From: Pseudomonas sp.
GTDB lineage: Bacteria; Pseudomonadota; Gammaproteobacteria; Pseudomonadales; Pseudomonadaceae
Direction: 5' to 3'
Length of the DNA: 8,945 bases
Assembly: GCA_003488145.1 (NCBI GenBank)
Contig: DNMQ01000221.1
Location: 424 to 9,368, forward strand
Part shown: piece after piece, positions 1 to 7,722 of the stretch
How positions within the stretch are numbered: the first letter of the stretch is position 1
Layout: the number at the start of each line of letters is the position of its first letter
Made by a program: the position numbers and the translations under genes
The notes under the pieces: model-generated
Databases searched by the model: none
What the model was told of the DNA's origin: nothing
Seen by the model: the letters and a program-made list of their open reading frames with translations, nothing else

Positions 1-693
1 GGCGACTACAAGGTCGAGCCGGACGGCACCTGCGCCCCGTTCGAGCCGGTGCGCTGCCACACCTTCATTACCGAATCGACCTTCGGTTTGCCGATCTACA
101 AATGGCCGTCCCAGGCCGAGGTATTCCGCGACATCAATGACTGGTGGCGCGCCAACGCCGCGGCCGGGCGAGCCTCGGTGCTGTTCTGCTACGCCTTCGG
201 CAAGGCGCAGCGCATCCTTCACGGCTTGGATGAGAGCATCGGCACCATCGTCGTCCATGGCGCTGTGGAGCCACTGAACAAGGTCTATCGCGAAGGCGGT
301 GTCTATCTTCCACCGACCGTTTATGCCGGCGACCTGAAAAAGGGCGACCCGCGCCTGAAGCACGCCATCATCCTCGCCCCGCCGTCAGCTGGCGGCAGCA
401 CCTGGATGCGTCGTTTCGGCGACTACGCCGATGCTTTCGCCAGCGGCTGGATGATGCTGCGCGGCACCCGCCGTCGACGCGGGGTCGACCGTGGGTTCGT
501 GCTCTCCGATCACGCCGACTGGCCGGGCCTACTCTGGGCCATCGAGCAGACAGGCGCCGAGCGGGTGATGGTCACCCACGGTTCCGTTCCGATCCTGGTC
601 CGTTATCTGCGTGAGATGCGCGGGCTCGATGCGCAGGCCTTCGAGACCGAATATGGCGACGAAGACGACGCGAACACCCAGGAGGCCGAATGA
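1..693 (+). CDS. Ligase-associated DNA exonuclease (MBL/beta-CASP family), C-terminal part
   Basis: The open frame runs in from the left edge (GDYKVEPDGT) to the TGA at 691-693, so 230 residues of a protein usually about 330-340 long are visible and the gene starts outside the window. The GTG at 49 is only an internal valine. Visible landmarks are ITESTFGLPIYKWP just after the metallo-beta-lactamase core, a beta-CASP segment with YAFGKAQRIL, then SDHADW (His at visible residue 171) and VTHG (His at 193), which match the late metal/phosphate-binding histidines of SNM1/Artemis-like nucleases. The HxHxDH motif would lie in the missing N-terminus. The tail is very acidic (GDEDDANTQEAE). The family is the DNA-ligase-associated putative exonuclease, which by family knowledge trims DNA ends in the cytoplasm. 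Position directly upstream of the ligase and its helicase supports the assignment. Confidence is high for family and moderate for exact activity. Confidence 0.9.
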   Translation, partial: GDYKVEPDGTCAPFEPVRCHTFITESTFGLPIYKWPSQAEVFRDINDWWRANAAAGRASVLFCYAFGKAQRILHGLDESIGTIVVHGAVEPLNKVYREGGVYLPPTVYAGDLKKGDPRLKHAIILAPPSAGGSTWMRRFGDYADAFASGWMMLRGTRRRRGVDRGFVLSDHADWPGLLWAIEQTGAERVMVTHGSVPILVRYLREMRGLDAQAFETEYGDEDDANTQEAE

Positions 694-715
694 CTAGGCG
701 GATCACCACGCCGCC

Positions 716-742
716 TTGTAGGAGCGAGCTTGCGCGCAAACC
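716..742 (+). repeat. Pseudomonas-type REP sequence between exo and lig
   Basis: The stretch reads TTGTAGGAGCGAGCTTGCGC and continues GCAAACC, which closely resembles the repetitive extragenic palindrome common in Pseudomonas genomes (T-G-T-A/G-GGAGC, then a GCGAGC..GCTCGC palindrome). Here the stem is GCGAGC / GCGCGC with a two-base TT loop and one A.G mismatch, so the copy is slightly decayed. It is a single unit filling part of the 79-base gap between the exonuclease stop and the ligase start. A single REP may affect mRNA stability or be neutral; nothing in the sequence decides that. Confidence 0.75.
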
Positions 743-772
743 GGCCGCACCACACCGGTACGGAGGCGCCGC

Positions 773-2482
773 ATGAAAGCCTTCGCCACTCTCTATAGCC
801 GCCTCGACGCGACCACCTCGAGCAACGCCAAGCTCGCGGCAATGCGCGACTATTTCCGCGAGGCCGATCCGGCCGACGCCGCCTGGGCGGTCTACTTCCT
901 TTCCGGCGGTCGACCTCGCCAACTTGTGCCGACCAAGGTATTGCGCGAAACCGCCATGAAAGTTTCTGCGCTACCGGAATGGCTGTTCGAGGAAAGCTAT
1001 CAGGCCGTCGGTGATATGGCCGAAACCATCTCGCTGCTGATGCCCGAGGCCAAGCACAGCTCCGACGATGGCCTCGCCGTATGGATGCAGGACAAGCTAC
1101 TGCCCTTGCGCGGTCTGCCACCAGAGGAGCTGGCAGAGCGCTTGCCGGCACTATGGGCGCAGCTGGACCGGCTCAGCCTGATGGTCTGCATCAAACTGAT
1201 CACCGGCGCCTTTCGTGTGGGCGTCTCGAAATTGCTGGTCACCCGTGCGCTGGCCTCGCTGGTCGATCTCGATCCGAAACGGGTCGCGCAGCGGCTGGTT
1301 GGCTATACCGACCTTTCGCACCGTCCCAGCGCCGAAGGCTACCTCGCGCTGATTGCCGACGAGTCCGAACACGAACATGCGCAGCGCGGCGGCCAGCCCT
1401 ACCCCTTCTTTCTCGCCCATCCGCTGCAGGCCCCGGTCGAGGAGTTCGACACCCTGCTCAGCGCGCCGGAGAACTGGTTCGTCGAATGGAAGTGGGACGG
1501 CATCCGCGCCCAGCTGGTCAAGCGCGACGGGCAGATCTGGGTCTGGTCGCGTGGCGAAGAGCTGGTCAGCGAGCGCTTCCCGGAACTCTGCGAGCTGGCC
1601 AGCGAACTGCCGGATGGCACGGTGATCGACGGCGAGATCCTGGTCTGGAAGCACGCGCCGGGCGACCCAGCAACCGAACTCTTCGAGCAGCCGGACCGCG
1701 GTGATACCGACACAACCGAACGCTTCGGCGTACAACCCTTCGCCCTGTTGCAACAGCGCATCGGCCGCAAGAACCTGACCGCCAAGGTACTGCAGGATGC
1801 GCCGGTGGCGGTGCTCGCCTACGACCTGCTGGAATGGCAGGGCGACGACTGGCGGCAGCGCGAGCACCGCGAACGCCGCCAGCAGCTCGAGGCGGTCGTA
1901 GGCCAATGCCCCAGCCCGCAGCTGATGCTTTCGCCGCTGGTGAGTGGAACGGATTGGCAGGACCTGGCCCGCCAGCGCGAATCCTCCCGCTCGTTGGGCG
2001 TGGAAGGCATGATGATCAAGGCGCGCGCCGCCCAGTACGGCGTCGGTCGGACCAAGGACGTCGGCGTCTGGTGGAAATGGAAGATCGACCCCTACTCCGT
2101 CGATGCCGTGCTGATCTATGCCCAGCGCGGTCATGGCCGCCGCGCCAGCCTCTACACCGATTACACCTTTGCCGTCTGGGACGGCGAGCCGGGCGACCCG
2201 GAGCGCAAGCTGGTGCCCTTCGCCAAGGCGTATTCCGGGCTTACCGACGAGGAGATGCGCAAAGTCGACGCCATCGTGCGCAAGACAACCGTGGAGAAGT
2301 TCGGCCCCGTGCGCAGCGTGACGCCGACTCTGGTGTTCGAGCTGGGCTTCGAAGGCATCGCCGCCAGCAGCCGGCACAAAAGCGGCATCGCCGTGCGCTT
2401 CCCCCGCATGCTGCGCTGGCGCCTCGACAAGCCGGTGGATGAGGCCGATACCCTGACCACCCTGCGGGAATTGCTGGGATGA
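773..2482 (+). CDS. ATP-dependent DNA ligase, ligase-associated repair cluster type
   Basis: A 569-residue protein that would seal DNA nicks using ATP through a lysyl-AMP intermediate. The nucleotidyltransferase motifs are all visible: motif I WKWDGIR with the adenylated lysine at K240, motif III DGE at 286-288, motif IIIa AYDLLEW at 349-355, motif IV EGMMIKA with E411, and motif V WKWK with K435 and K437. An all-alpha DNA-binding domain precedes motif I (about residues 1-200) and an OB-fold follows (about 445-569), ending in the RWRLDKP region typical of these ligases. Length and layout fit the PP_1105-type bacterial ligase rather than multidomain LigD, because no primase or LigD-type nuclease domain is attached. 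The ATG at 773 is chosen because GGAG at 762-765 sits 7 bases upstream and [12 protein letters not shown] is a typical N-terminus. The stop overlaps the helicase start (ATGA), indicating translational coupling. Confidence 0.95.
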   Translation: MKAFATLYSRLDATTSSNAKLAAMRDYFREADPADAAWAVYFLSGGRPRQLVPTKVLRETAMKVSALPEWLFEESYQAVGDMAETISLLMPEAKHSSDDGLAVWMQDKLLPLRGLPPEELAERLPALWAQLDRLSLMVCIKLITGAFRVGVSKLLVTRALASLVDLDPKRVAQRLVGYTDLSHRPSAEGYLALIADESEHEHAQRGGQPYPFFLAHPLQAPVEEFDTLLSAPENWFVEWKWDGIRAQLVKRDGQIWVWSRGEELVSERFPELCELASELPDGTVIDGEILVWKHAPGDPATELFEQPDRGDTDTTERFGVQPFALLQQRIGRKNLTAKVLQDAPVAVLAYDLLEWQGDDWRQREHRERRQQLEAVVGQCPSPQLMLSPLVSGTDWQDLARQRESSRSLGVEGMMIKARAAQYGVGRTKDVGVWWKWKIDPYSVDAVLIYAQRGHGRRASLYTDYTFAVWDGEPGDPERKLVPFAKAYSGLTDEEMRKVDAIVRKTTVEKFGPVRSVTPTLVFELGFEGIAASSRHKSGIAVRFPRMLRWRLDKPVDEADTLTTLRELLG

Positions 2483-5205
2483 AACCAAGGCACCCGGCAC
2501 CCGCTCAGCCCTCACCCCAACCCTCTCCCAGAAGGAGAGGGAGCAAGAGCGGAGCAGTGCCAGGCGAAGATGCCGAGCAGCCACACGATCACTCCCCTCT
2601 CCCTCCGGGAGAGGGGGTGAAGGACGGGGCTGAGAGCCTCGCTGCGGGCTGGTTTTCCAGCCGTGCCTGGCAACCCTTCCCGTTCCAGCAGGAGGTGTGG
2701 CAAGCGATAGACCATGGTGAATCGGGGCTGCTGCACGCCACCACCGGCTCCGGCAAGACCTACGCTGTCTGGCTCGGAGCCCTGAATCGCTTTGCGACCA
2801 AGGCACCCTCTTCCAGCGCGACGGACAAGCCAGCGCCTTTGACGGTGCTCTGGATCACCCCGATGCGCGCATTGGCGGCCGATACCGCGCGTGCTCTGCA
2901 AGCACCGTTAGAAGACCTCGAGATCAACTGGAGCATCGGCCTGCGTACCGGCGACACCAGCAGTTCAGAACGCGCGCGCCAGGGAAGACGGCTACCCACC
3001 GCGCTGGTGACCACACCGGAAAGCCTGACCCTGCTGCTGACCCGTGCCGATGCGCGCCAGGCCTTCTCGGGCCTGCGCATGCTGGTGGTGGACGAGTGGC
3101 ATGAGCTGCTGGGCAATAAGCGTGGCGTGCAGCTGCAACTGGCGCTGGCGCGGCTTCGTCAGTGGATGCCGGAGCTCATCGTGTGGGGGCTGTCGGCGAC
3201 CCTCGGCAACCAGCCCCATGCGCTGGAGGTGTTGTTGCATCCGGGGCGCGGCAAGCTGGTGCAAGGTCGGGTCGACAAGGATCTGCGTGTCGATACCTTG
3301 CTGCCGCCGAGCATCGAACGCTTCCCATGGGCCGGCCATCTCGGGCTGCGCATGCTGCCGCAAGTGGTCGAGCAGATCGACTCGGCTGCCACAACGCTGG
3401 TCTTTACCAATACCCGCTCCCAGTCGGAAATCTGGTACCAGGCGATCCTCGGCGCGCGGCCGGACTGGGCCGGGCTGATCGCGTTGCACCACGGCTCGCT
3501 CGCTCGCGAGGTACGCGACTGGGTGGAGCTGGGCCTCAAACAAGGTGCGCTGAAAGCGGTGGTCTGCACCTCGAGCCTGGATCTCGGCGTCGATTTTTTA
3601 CCCGTCGAGCGGGTCCTGCAGATCGGTTCGCCCAAGGGCGTGGCTCGGCTGATGCAGCGGGCCGGTCGCTCCGGGCATGCGCCGGGTCGGACTTCCCGCG
3701 TCACGCTGGTGCCTACACACAGCGTCGAAGTTGTGGAAGCCGCTGCCGCCCAGATCGCGATCGCCGAACGCCGCATCGAAGCCCGCAGCGCGCCCCATCG
3801 ACCACTGGACGTACTGGTGCAGCACCTGGTGAGCATGGCGCTGGGCGGTGGGTTTCGTCCGGAAGAATTGTTCGATGAGGTTAGGCAGGCCTGGTCGTAC
3901 CGCGATCTCACTGGCGATCACTGGCAATGGGCGCTGGCCTTCGTGCGGCACGGCGGGCATTCCCTGACCGCCTACCCGGATTACCAGCGTGTGGAGCCGG
4001 ACGACACCGGCCTCTGGAAAGTACCCAGTCGCCGCGTGGCGCTGCGCCATCGTATGAGCATCGGCACCATCGTCAGCGACGCCAGCCTGACGGTGAAGTT
4101 CTGGGCCAAGGGCGGCAGCGGGCGTTCGCTGGGCAGCATCGAGGAAGGTTTCATCGCGCGCCTGCGCCCCGGCGATAACTTTCTCTTCGGCGGTCGCCTG
4201 CTGGAACTGGTGCGGGTCGAGAACATGACCGCCTACGTCAGCCGCGCGACGGGCAAGAAGGCTGCCGTGCCGCGCTGGAACGGCGGGCGCATGCCGCTAT
4301 CCAGCGAGCTGGCCGATGCCGTGGTCGAGCAGCTCGGTGCTGCCTCGCGCGAGCAGTTCAGCACGCCCGAAATGCGCCTGGTCGAACCGCTGCTTCGCGT
4401 CCAGATGGACTGGTCGGCGCTGCCCACCAAGACCACCTTGCTGGCCGAGGTGATGAAGTCCCGCGAAGGCTGGCACCTGTTCCTCTACCCCTTCGCCGGG
4501 CGCCATGTGCACCTGGGCCTGGCCAGCCTGCTGGCCTGGCGCATGGGCCAACGGCAGCCGCTGACCTTTTCCATCGCGGTCAACGACTATGGCTTCGAAC
4601 TGCTTTCGGCCACCGAGGTGGACTGGCTGCACTGGCTGACGCCGGCGCTTTTCAGTGAAAACGACCTGCTGCAAGACGTGCTCGCCAGCCTCAATGCCAG
4701 TGAGCTGGCGCGCCGCCGTTTTCGTGAGATCGCGCGCATCGCAGGTTTGGTGTTTTCCGGCTACCCCGGAGCGCAGAAAAGCGCGCATCAGCTGCAGGCT
4801 TCCAGCGGACTGTTCTTTGACGTCTTCCGCCAGTACGACCCGGCCAACCTGCTGCTGACCCAGGCCGAAGAAGAAGTGCTGCGTCAGGAACTGGAGGTCG
4901 AGCGGCTGCAGCAGACACTGAAGCGGTTGCAGCAACGACAGCTGGACATACACCAGGTCAAACGCACGACACCCCTGGCTTTCCCGTTGATGGTCGAACG
5001 TTTCCGCGAGAGCATGACCTCGGAAAAACTCGCCGACCGCATCCGCCGCGTGGTCGCCGAGCTGGACAAGGCGGCTGGTCCCGGCGGCTATCAGCCAGAA
5101 GCGAATGCCAGCATCATGGTCGAACGTGAAACCGCGCCCAAGCGCAAACCGCGGCAGACCAAGGACGGCACGCCACGCCTCAGGAAGCCGAAACGCGCCC
5201 CATGA
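2479..5205 (+). CDS. Ligase-associated DEXH-box helicase (Lhr-Core type)
   Basis: A 908-residue superfamily 2 helicase, expected to be an ATP-driven 3'-5' translocase on single-stranded DNA working with the neighbouring ligase and nucleases. Motifs in order: I ATTGSGKT (87-94, K93), Ia [15 protein letters not shown] (205-208; the DEWHELLG form is typical of the ligase-associated branch), III SATLGN (239-244), [10 protein letters not shown] (307-314), [12 protein letters not shown] (363-373), [10 protein letters not shown] (393-400). Winged-helix and Lhr beta-barrel-like domains follow, then a charged probable coiled coil at about 795-823 and a Lys/Arg-rich tail. The ATG overlaps the ligase stop as ATGA. 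Residues about 11-49 are unusual: they are encoded by a two-hairpin palindromic repeat and are low-complexity Pro/Gly/Arg-rich, and the family-like sequence begins only near [11 protein letters not shown] (from 57). A GTG at 2617 directly after the repeat's GGGAGAGGGG could be an alternative start, giving 862 residues. The helicase call is firm; the exact N-terminus is not. Confidence 0.94.
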   Translation: MKPRHPAPAQPSPQPSPRRRGSKSGAVPGEDAEQPHDHSPLPPGEGVKDGAESLAAGWFSSRAWQPFPFQQEVWQAIDHGESGLLHATTGSGKTYAVWLGALNRFATKAPSSSATDKPAPLTVLWITPMRALAADTARALQAPLEDLEINWSIGLRTGDTSSSERARQGRRLPTALVTTPESLTLLLTRADARQAFSGLRMLVVDEWHELLGNKRGVQLQLALARLRQWMPELIVWGLSATLGNQPHALEVLLHPGRGKLVQGRVDKDLRVDTLLPPSIERFPWAGHLGLRMLPQVVEQIDSAATTLVFTNTRSQSEIWYQAILGARPDWAGLIALHHGSLAREVRDWVELGLKQGALKAVVCTSSLDLGVDFLPVERVLQIGSPKGVARLMQRAGRSGHAPGRTSRVTLVPTHSVEVVEAAAAQIAIAERRIEARSAPHRPLDVLVQHLVSMALGGGFRPEELFDEVRQAWSYRDLTGDHWQWALAFVRHGGHSLTAYPDYQRVEPDDTGLWKVPSRRVALRHRMSIGTIVSDASLTVKFWAKGGSGRSLGSIEEGFIARLRPGDNFLFGGRLLELVRVENMTAYVSRATGKKAAVPRWNGGRMPLSSELADAVVEQLGAASREQFSTPEMRLVEPLLRVQMDWSALPTKTTLLAEVMKSREGWHLFLYPFAGRHVHLGLASLLAWRMGQRQPLTFSIAVNDYGFELLSATEVDWLHWLTPALFSENDLLQDVLASLNASELARRRFREIARIAGLVFSGYPGAQKSAHQLQASSGLFFDVFRQYDPANLLLTQAEEEVLRQELEVERLQQTLKRLQQRQLDIHQVKRTTPLAFPLMVERFRESMTSEKLADRIRRVVAELDKAAGPGGYQPEANASIMVERETAPKRKPRQTKDGTPRLRKPKRAP
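2510..2623. repeat. REPIN-like doublet of inverted hairpins inside the helicase 5' coding region
   Basis: There are two GC-rich hairpins in opposite orientation. The left has arms CCCTCTCC (2521-2528) and GGAGAGGG (2534-2541) with a 5-base loop. The right has arms CCCCTCTCCC (2594-2603) and GGGAGAGGGG (2607-2616) with a 3-base loop. The outer edges are also related: CCCTCACCCC on the left mirrors GGGGGTGAAGG on the right, so the whole block is an imperfect inverted pair around a core of about 50 bases. The pattern CCTCTCCC...GGGAGAGG flanked by CTCACCCC is a widespread proteobacterial intergenic repeat. Here the block is read in frame within the helicase ORF with no stop. Its approximate length of 114 bases is a multiple of three, though the edges are my estimate. 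Confidence 0.75.
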
Positions 5206-5237
5206 CGCTAGCCTCAGCACGCCCATGTCTCATATGA
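5202..5237 (+). other. 11-codon mini-ORF bridging helicase and phosphoesterase genes
   Basis: The ATG at 5202 overlaps the helicase stop as ATGA and opens a short frame, [11 protein letters not shown]. Its TGA at 5235-5237 overlaps the ATG at 5234 of the phosphoesterase, again as ATGA. Neither candidate phosphoesterase start (5225 or 5234) has a visible Shine-Dalgarno sequence, so ribosomes could pass from helicase to phosphoesterase by two successive reinitiations. It could equally be the remnant of a one-base deletion in an originally overlapping start, or chance. There is no evidence that the peptide itself has a function. Confidence 0.35.
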
Positions 5238-5923
5238 ATCCTTACCAGCCCATCGAACTGGCCGGCAGTACGCTCTGGTTGCTTGCGGAAAAGGCCGTCT
5301 ACTGGCCTGAGCAGCAGGCGTTGCTGATAGCAGATATACATTTCGGCAAGGCCGCAGCCTACCGGCGCCTGGGCCAGCCCGTGCCCCACGGCACGACCGA
5401 TGCCAACCTGCGCCAGCTGGACGATCTGCTGGCGCAGTACGCCTGCTGCCAGCTGATCTTTCTCGGTGATTTCCTGCATGCACCGGAGTCCCGTGGACCA
5501 TCCACGCTGGCCCGTCTGGCCGAATGGCGTGCGCAACATGCGCAACTGGAAATTACGCTGGTGCGTGGCAACCACGACCGCCGTGCCGGCGACCCACCGC
5601 GCGAGTTAGACATAAGCGTAGTCAGCGAGCCGTTACTGCTCGGCCCCTATGCCCTGCAGCATGAGCCGGACCCGCATCCGACCCATCACGTACTCGCTGG
5701 CCACGTACATCCAGCCTTTCAGCTACATGGCCGCGGCCGCCAGCGCCTGCGCCTGCCGTGCTTCTGCATCGGAGCGCGGCTCAGCCTGCTGCCGGCCTTT
5801 GGCAACTTCACCGGAACGATGACGGTGGCAGCCGAAGACAACTGGCAGATTTATGTGATCGGGGATGGAGAGGTCTGGCCGCTGAGACGCCCTGCGCCCG
5901 TCAGGCCTGGGATATGCCCGTGA
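5234..5923 (+). CDS. pdeM: Ligase-associated metallophosphoesterase (MPE/PdeM type nuclease)
   Basis: A 229-residue binuclear metallophosphoesterase. The family signature is complete: ADIHFGKA (D34, H36), GDFLHA (D79), GNHD (113-116 region, N113 and H114) and GHVHP (H157, H159), which together bind two metal ions, usually Mn2+. Members of this ligase-linked branch, such as the one studied from Pseudomonas putida, act as Mn-dependent DNA endonucleases, so end or single-strand processing in the same pathway as the upstream ligase and helicase is likely. It is cytoplasmic, with no signal peptide. The start is uncertain. ATG 5234 (MNPYQPIELAG) is preferred for its overlap with the preceding mini-ORF; ATG 5225 would add only MSH. 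An open frame extends back to 5105, but that part lies inside the helicase and is Arg/Pro-rich without family likeness. The last 23 bases overlap a convergent gene. Confidence 0.9.
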   Translation: MNPYQPIELAGSTLWLLAEKAVYWPEQQALLIADIHFGKAAAYRRLGQPVPHGTTDANLRQLDDLLAQYACCQLIFLGDFLHAPESRGPSTLARLAEWRAQHAQLEITLVRGNHDRRAGDPPRELDISVVSEPLLLGPYALQHEPDPHPTHHVLAGHVHPAFQLHGRGRQRLRLPCFCIGARLSLLPAFGNFTGTMTVAAEDNWQIYVIGDGEVWPLRRPAPVRPGICP

Positions 5924-6134
5924 TGGTGATGCCATAACGCTCGGCCAGGCGTGTGGCCGGGGTGTCCTCCAGATCGGGCTCGTGCTCGTGCTCGATCTCC
6001 TGATCCGGATACAGCTCTTCTGCCTTGCGACTCACCAGCTCCACAGCCTCATCGATATCCGGCTGGTGCGCCGAGTCGATCTTCAGTGTCGCGGTGTTGC
6101 CGTCTTTGTTGTACGCAATGATCCAAGTCGTCAT
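5901..6134 (-). CDS. Small conserved-looking hypothetical protein (77 aa)
   Basis: A 77-residue acidic cytoplasmic protein starting MTTWIIAYNKDGNTATLKID and ending in LAERYGITITGISQA. I do not recognise a named family. The first 25 residues look like two short beta strands around an NKDGN turn. A helix (DEAVELVSRKAEELY) follows, then a charged linker EIEHEHEPDLED, which is His/Glu-rich and could bind metal only by weak inference. On the minus strand a GAGG about 9 bases before the ATG serves as a ribosome binding site. The ordinary amino-acid make-up, clear start and AT-richer upstream DNA argue for a real gene. It runs toward the phosphoesterase gene and overlaps its last 23 bases. It has no obvious functional link to the repair cluster. 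Confidence 0.75.
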   Translation of the reverse strand: MTTWIIAYNKDGNTATLKIDSAHQPDIDEAVELVSRKAEELYPDQEIEHEHEPDLEDTPATRLAERYGITITGISQA

Positions 6135-6325
6135 GAAAGTGCCCCTCGCCTTAAAGAAACCCGTCGTGCGTAATAACGCGCAATTTGGTTTTTGTAAGTT
6201 CTTAGACCCATCCGGCGTCGGCAGTTCGGTCCCTCACTTCAAAGTTAGCAGCTTTAATTGAATTGCCAGGAACAACCATGCGGACGCCCCGGTCATCCGT
6301 ATGCAAACACCATGGAGTCGGGAAT
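6135..6325. promoter_or_regulatory. Divergent intergenic region with reduced GC
   Basis: This gap separates the minus-strand 77-residue gene from the + strand esterase gene and should hold promoters for both. By my count 6151-6270 is about 46% GC, clearly lower than the flanking genes. AT-rich blocks are seen at 6171-6203 and 6241-6264. I could not pick a convincing -35/-10 pair at standard spacing on either strand, so no individual promoter is called. Confidence 0.45.
6314..6317 (+). promoter_or_regulatory. Ribosome binding site deciding the esterase start
   Basis: GGAG lies 8 bases before the ATG at 6326, which begins MNASPLRITKPSEE. A second candidate, AGGA at 6268-6271, lies 6 bases before an in-frame ATG at 6278 that would add 16 residues (MRTPRSSVCKHHGVGN). 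The downstream start is preferred because the added residues look unstructured and unlike the family. Confidence 0.55.
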
Positions 6326-7660
6326 ATGAATGCCTCGCCTCTACGCATTACCAAACCGTCCGAAGAGCATTTGGTGAGCTTGCTGCGCCAGCACGCCGAA
6401 CCGCTGCCCGCTCTGGATGGCCCGCGCTTCGCCGATGCATTCGAACGCTTCGCCGACGCTCGGGTGGTGCTGATCGGCGAAGCCAGCCACGGCACCTCTG
6501 AGTTCTACCGCGCCCGGGCCGCGATCACCCGGCGCCTGATCGAGCGCCATGGTTTTTCCATCGTCGCGGTCGAGGCGGATTGGCCCGATGCCGCGCGAAT
6601 CGACTGCTACTGTCGCCAGCGTGAATCGGTCGCCTGGACAGAGGATGCCTTCAAACGCTTCCCGACCTGGATGTGGCGCAATCGCGAAGTCGACGCTTTT
6701 GTCCGCTGGCTGCACGAGCACAATGCTGCACTTGATGCCGCACGGCGCGTCGAGTTTCGCGGCCTGGACGTTTACAGCCTAGGCAGCTCGATCCGCGAGG
6801 TGCTGCGTTACCTCGACCACACCGACCCTGAAGCCGCGGCGGATGCGCGCCAGCGCTATGGCTGTCTGAGCCCCTGGCATGAAGACCCGGCCGACTACGG
6901 TCGAAACGTCATGCTCGGCCAGCCAACCTGCGAAAAGGCAGTGATCGAACAGCTGCAGGCCCTCCTCGCCCAGCGTCTCGAATACATCGGCCAGGATGGT
7001 GAACGCTTCTTCAACGCCGAACGCAACGCGCGGGTGGTACTGGCCGCGGAGAGTTACTACCGGGCGATGTACCGCGGCTCGACAGAATCCTGGAATCTGC
7101 GCGACCGCCACATGTTCGACACCCTGCAGGCTCTGCTCGACCACCGCGGGGCAAACGCGAAAGCGGTAATCTGGGCGCACAACTCGCATATCGGCAATGC
7201 TGCGGCGACTTCGATGGGCTGGGGTGGCGAGTTCAACATCGGCGAACTCTGCCGCACCGCCTTCGGTCGCGATGCAGTGCTGATCGGCATGGCAACCGAT
7301 CGCGGCGAGGTGGCCGCGGCGGCCAACTGGGACGAACCGATGCAAATCAAGCAGGTCATTCCGTCACGGTCGGACAGCTGGGAGCAGCTTTTCCTGCGCG
7401 CCGGCGTGCCGGCCTCGCTGACCGACTGGCGCGATGATGGCGGCGAATTTCGCAAGGCGCTCAGCCATCCGCGGCTTGAGCGTGCGATTGGCGTCATCTA
7501 CCGGCCGCTGACCGAGCGACAGAGTCACTACTTCCGCGCCATCCTTGCCGAGCAGTTCGATGCGTTGATCTGGTTCGACCAGACGCAGGCGGTGACGCCC
7601 ATCGGCCCGCAGGACATCGATGCGAGCGTCGTACCGGATACTTACCCGTTCGGCGAGTAA
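6326..7660 (+). CDS. Erythromycin esterase family protein
   Basis: A 444-residue protein of the erythromycin esterase (EreA/EreB-like) superfamily, a metal-independent hydrolase fold. Conserved blocks: LIGEASHGTSEFYRAR with E52 and H55 as likely catalytic residues, VAVEADWPDA (E83), WMWRNREVDAFVRWL, a central FRGLDVYSL, WAHNSHIGNA (H285 and H288), and GMATDRGEV. All expected motifs are present, so it appears intact. Length is normal for the family and there is no signal peptide or membrane segment. Most chromosomal members have no shown macrolide activity, and here there is no resistance gene, integron or transposon nearby, so the substrate is unknown and a resistance role should not be assumed. 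It is a single gene, divergent from the upstream neighbour and convergent with the small gene downstream. An alternative start at 6278 gives 460 residues. Confidence 0.88.
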   Translation: MNASPLRITKPSEEHLVSLLRQHAEPLPALDGPRFADAFERFADARVVLIGEASHGTSEFYRARAAITRRLIERHGFSIVAVEADWPDAARIDCYCRQRESVAWTEDAFKRFPTWMWRNREVDAFVRWLHEHNAALDAARRVEFRGLDVYSLGSSIREVLRYLDHTDPEAAADARQRYGCLSPWHEDPADYGRNVMLGQPTCEKAVIEQLQALLAQRLEYIGQDGERFFNAERNARVVLAAESYYRAMYRGSTESWNLRDRHMFDTLQALLDHRGANAKAVIWAHNSHIGNAAATSMGWGGEFNIGELCRTAFGRDAVLIGMATDRGEVAAAANWDEPMQIKQVIPSRSDSWEQLFLRAGVPASLTDWRDDGGEFRKALSHPRLERAIGVIYRPLTERQSHYFRAILAEQFDALIWFDQTQAVTPIGPQDIDASVVPDTYPFGE

Positions 7661-7667
7661 GACGTCA

Positions 7668-7689
7668 TCGCGGCGCCGGAGCGCTGCGA
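7668..7689. terminator. GC-rich stem-loop between convergent genes
   Basis: TCGCGGCGC pairs with GCGCTGCGA around a CGGA loop (9 pairs including one G.T). It begins 8 bases after the esterase stop and lies before the end of the facing small gene. No T-run follows on either strand, so it is not a standard intrinsic terminator; it may slow transcription or protect the 3' end. Confidence 0.35.
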
Positions 7690-7722
7690 CGCCGTCACGC
7701 AAGAAAGGGACGGTCGGCCGGC

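Noticed and set aside
2510..2623. CRISPR-like repeat pair
   Set aside because: Only two hairpin units, in opposite orientation, with no regular spacer series and no cas genes; it fits a palindromic repeat doublet instead.
1151..2806. 551-codon open frame on the minus strand opposite the ligase gene
   Set aside because: It mirrors the codons of a clear ATP-dependent ligase and the helicase start, shows no recognisable motifs and crosses a repeat; long antisense frames are expected in GC-rich genes.
4297..5226. 309-codon minus-strand open frame opposite the helicase C-terminus
   Set aside because: No family likeness, and it lies entirely antisense to a well-supported gene with normal codon pattern.
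5105..5233. Longer N-terminus for the phosphoesterase beginning at ATG 5105
   Set aside because: The extra 43 residues lie almost wholly within the helicase gene, are Arg/Pro/Ser-rich, and do not resemble the family, which begins near PIELAGSTLWLL.
6263..6325. TTG at 6263 or ATG at 6278 as the esterase start
   Set aside because: The TTG has no ribosome binding site. The ATG at 6278 has a fair one, but the added residues are not family-like and the ATG at 6326 has a better-placed GGAG; 6278 is kept as an alternative only.
6779..7345. 188-codon minus-strand open frame opposite the esterase gene
   Set aside because: It is antisense to conserved esterase motifs, with no motif of its own and no ribosome binding site noted.
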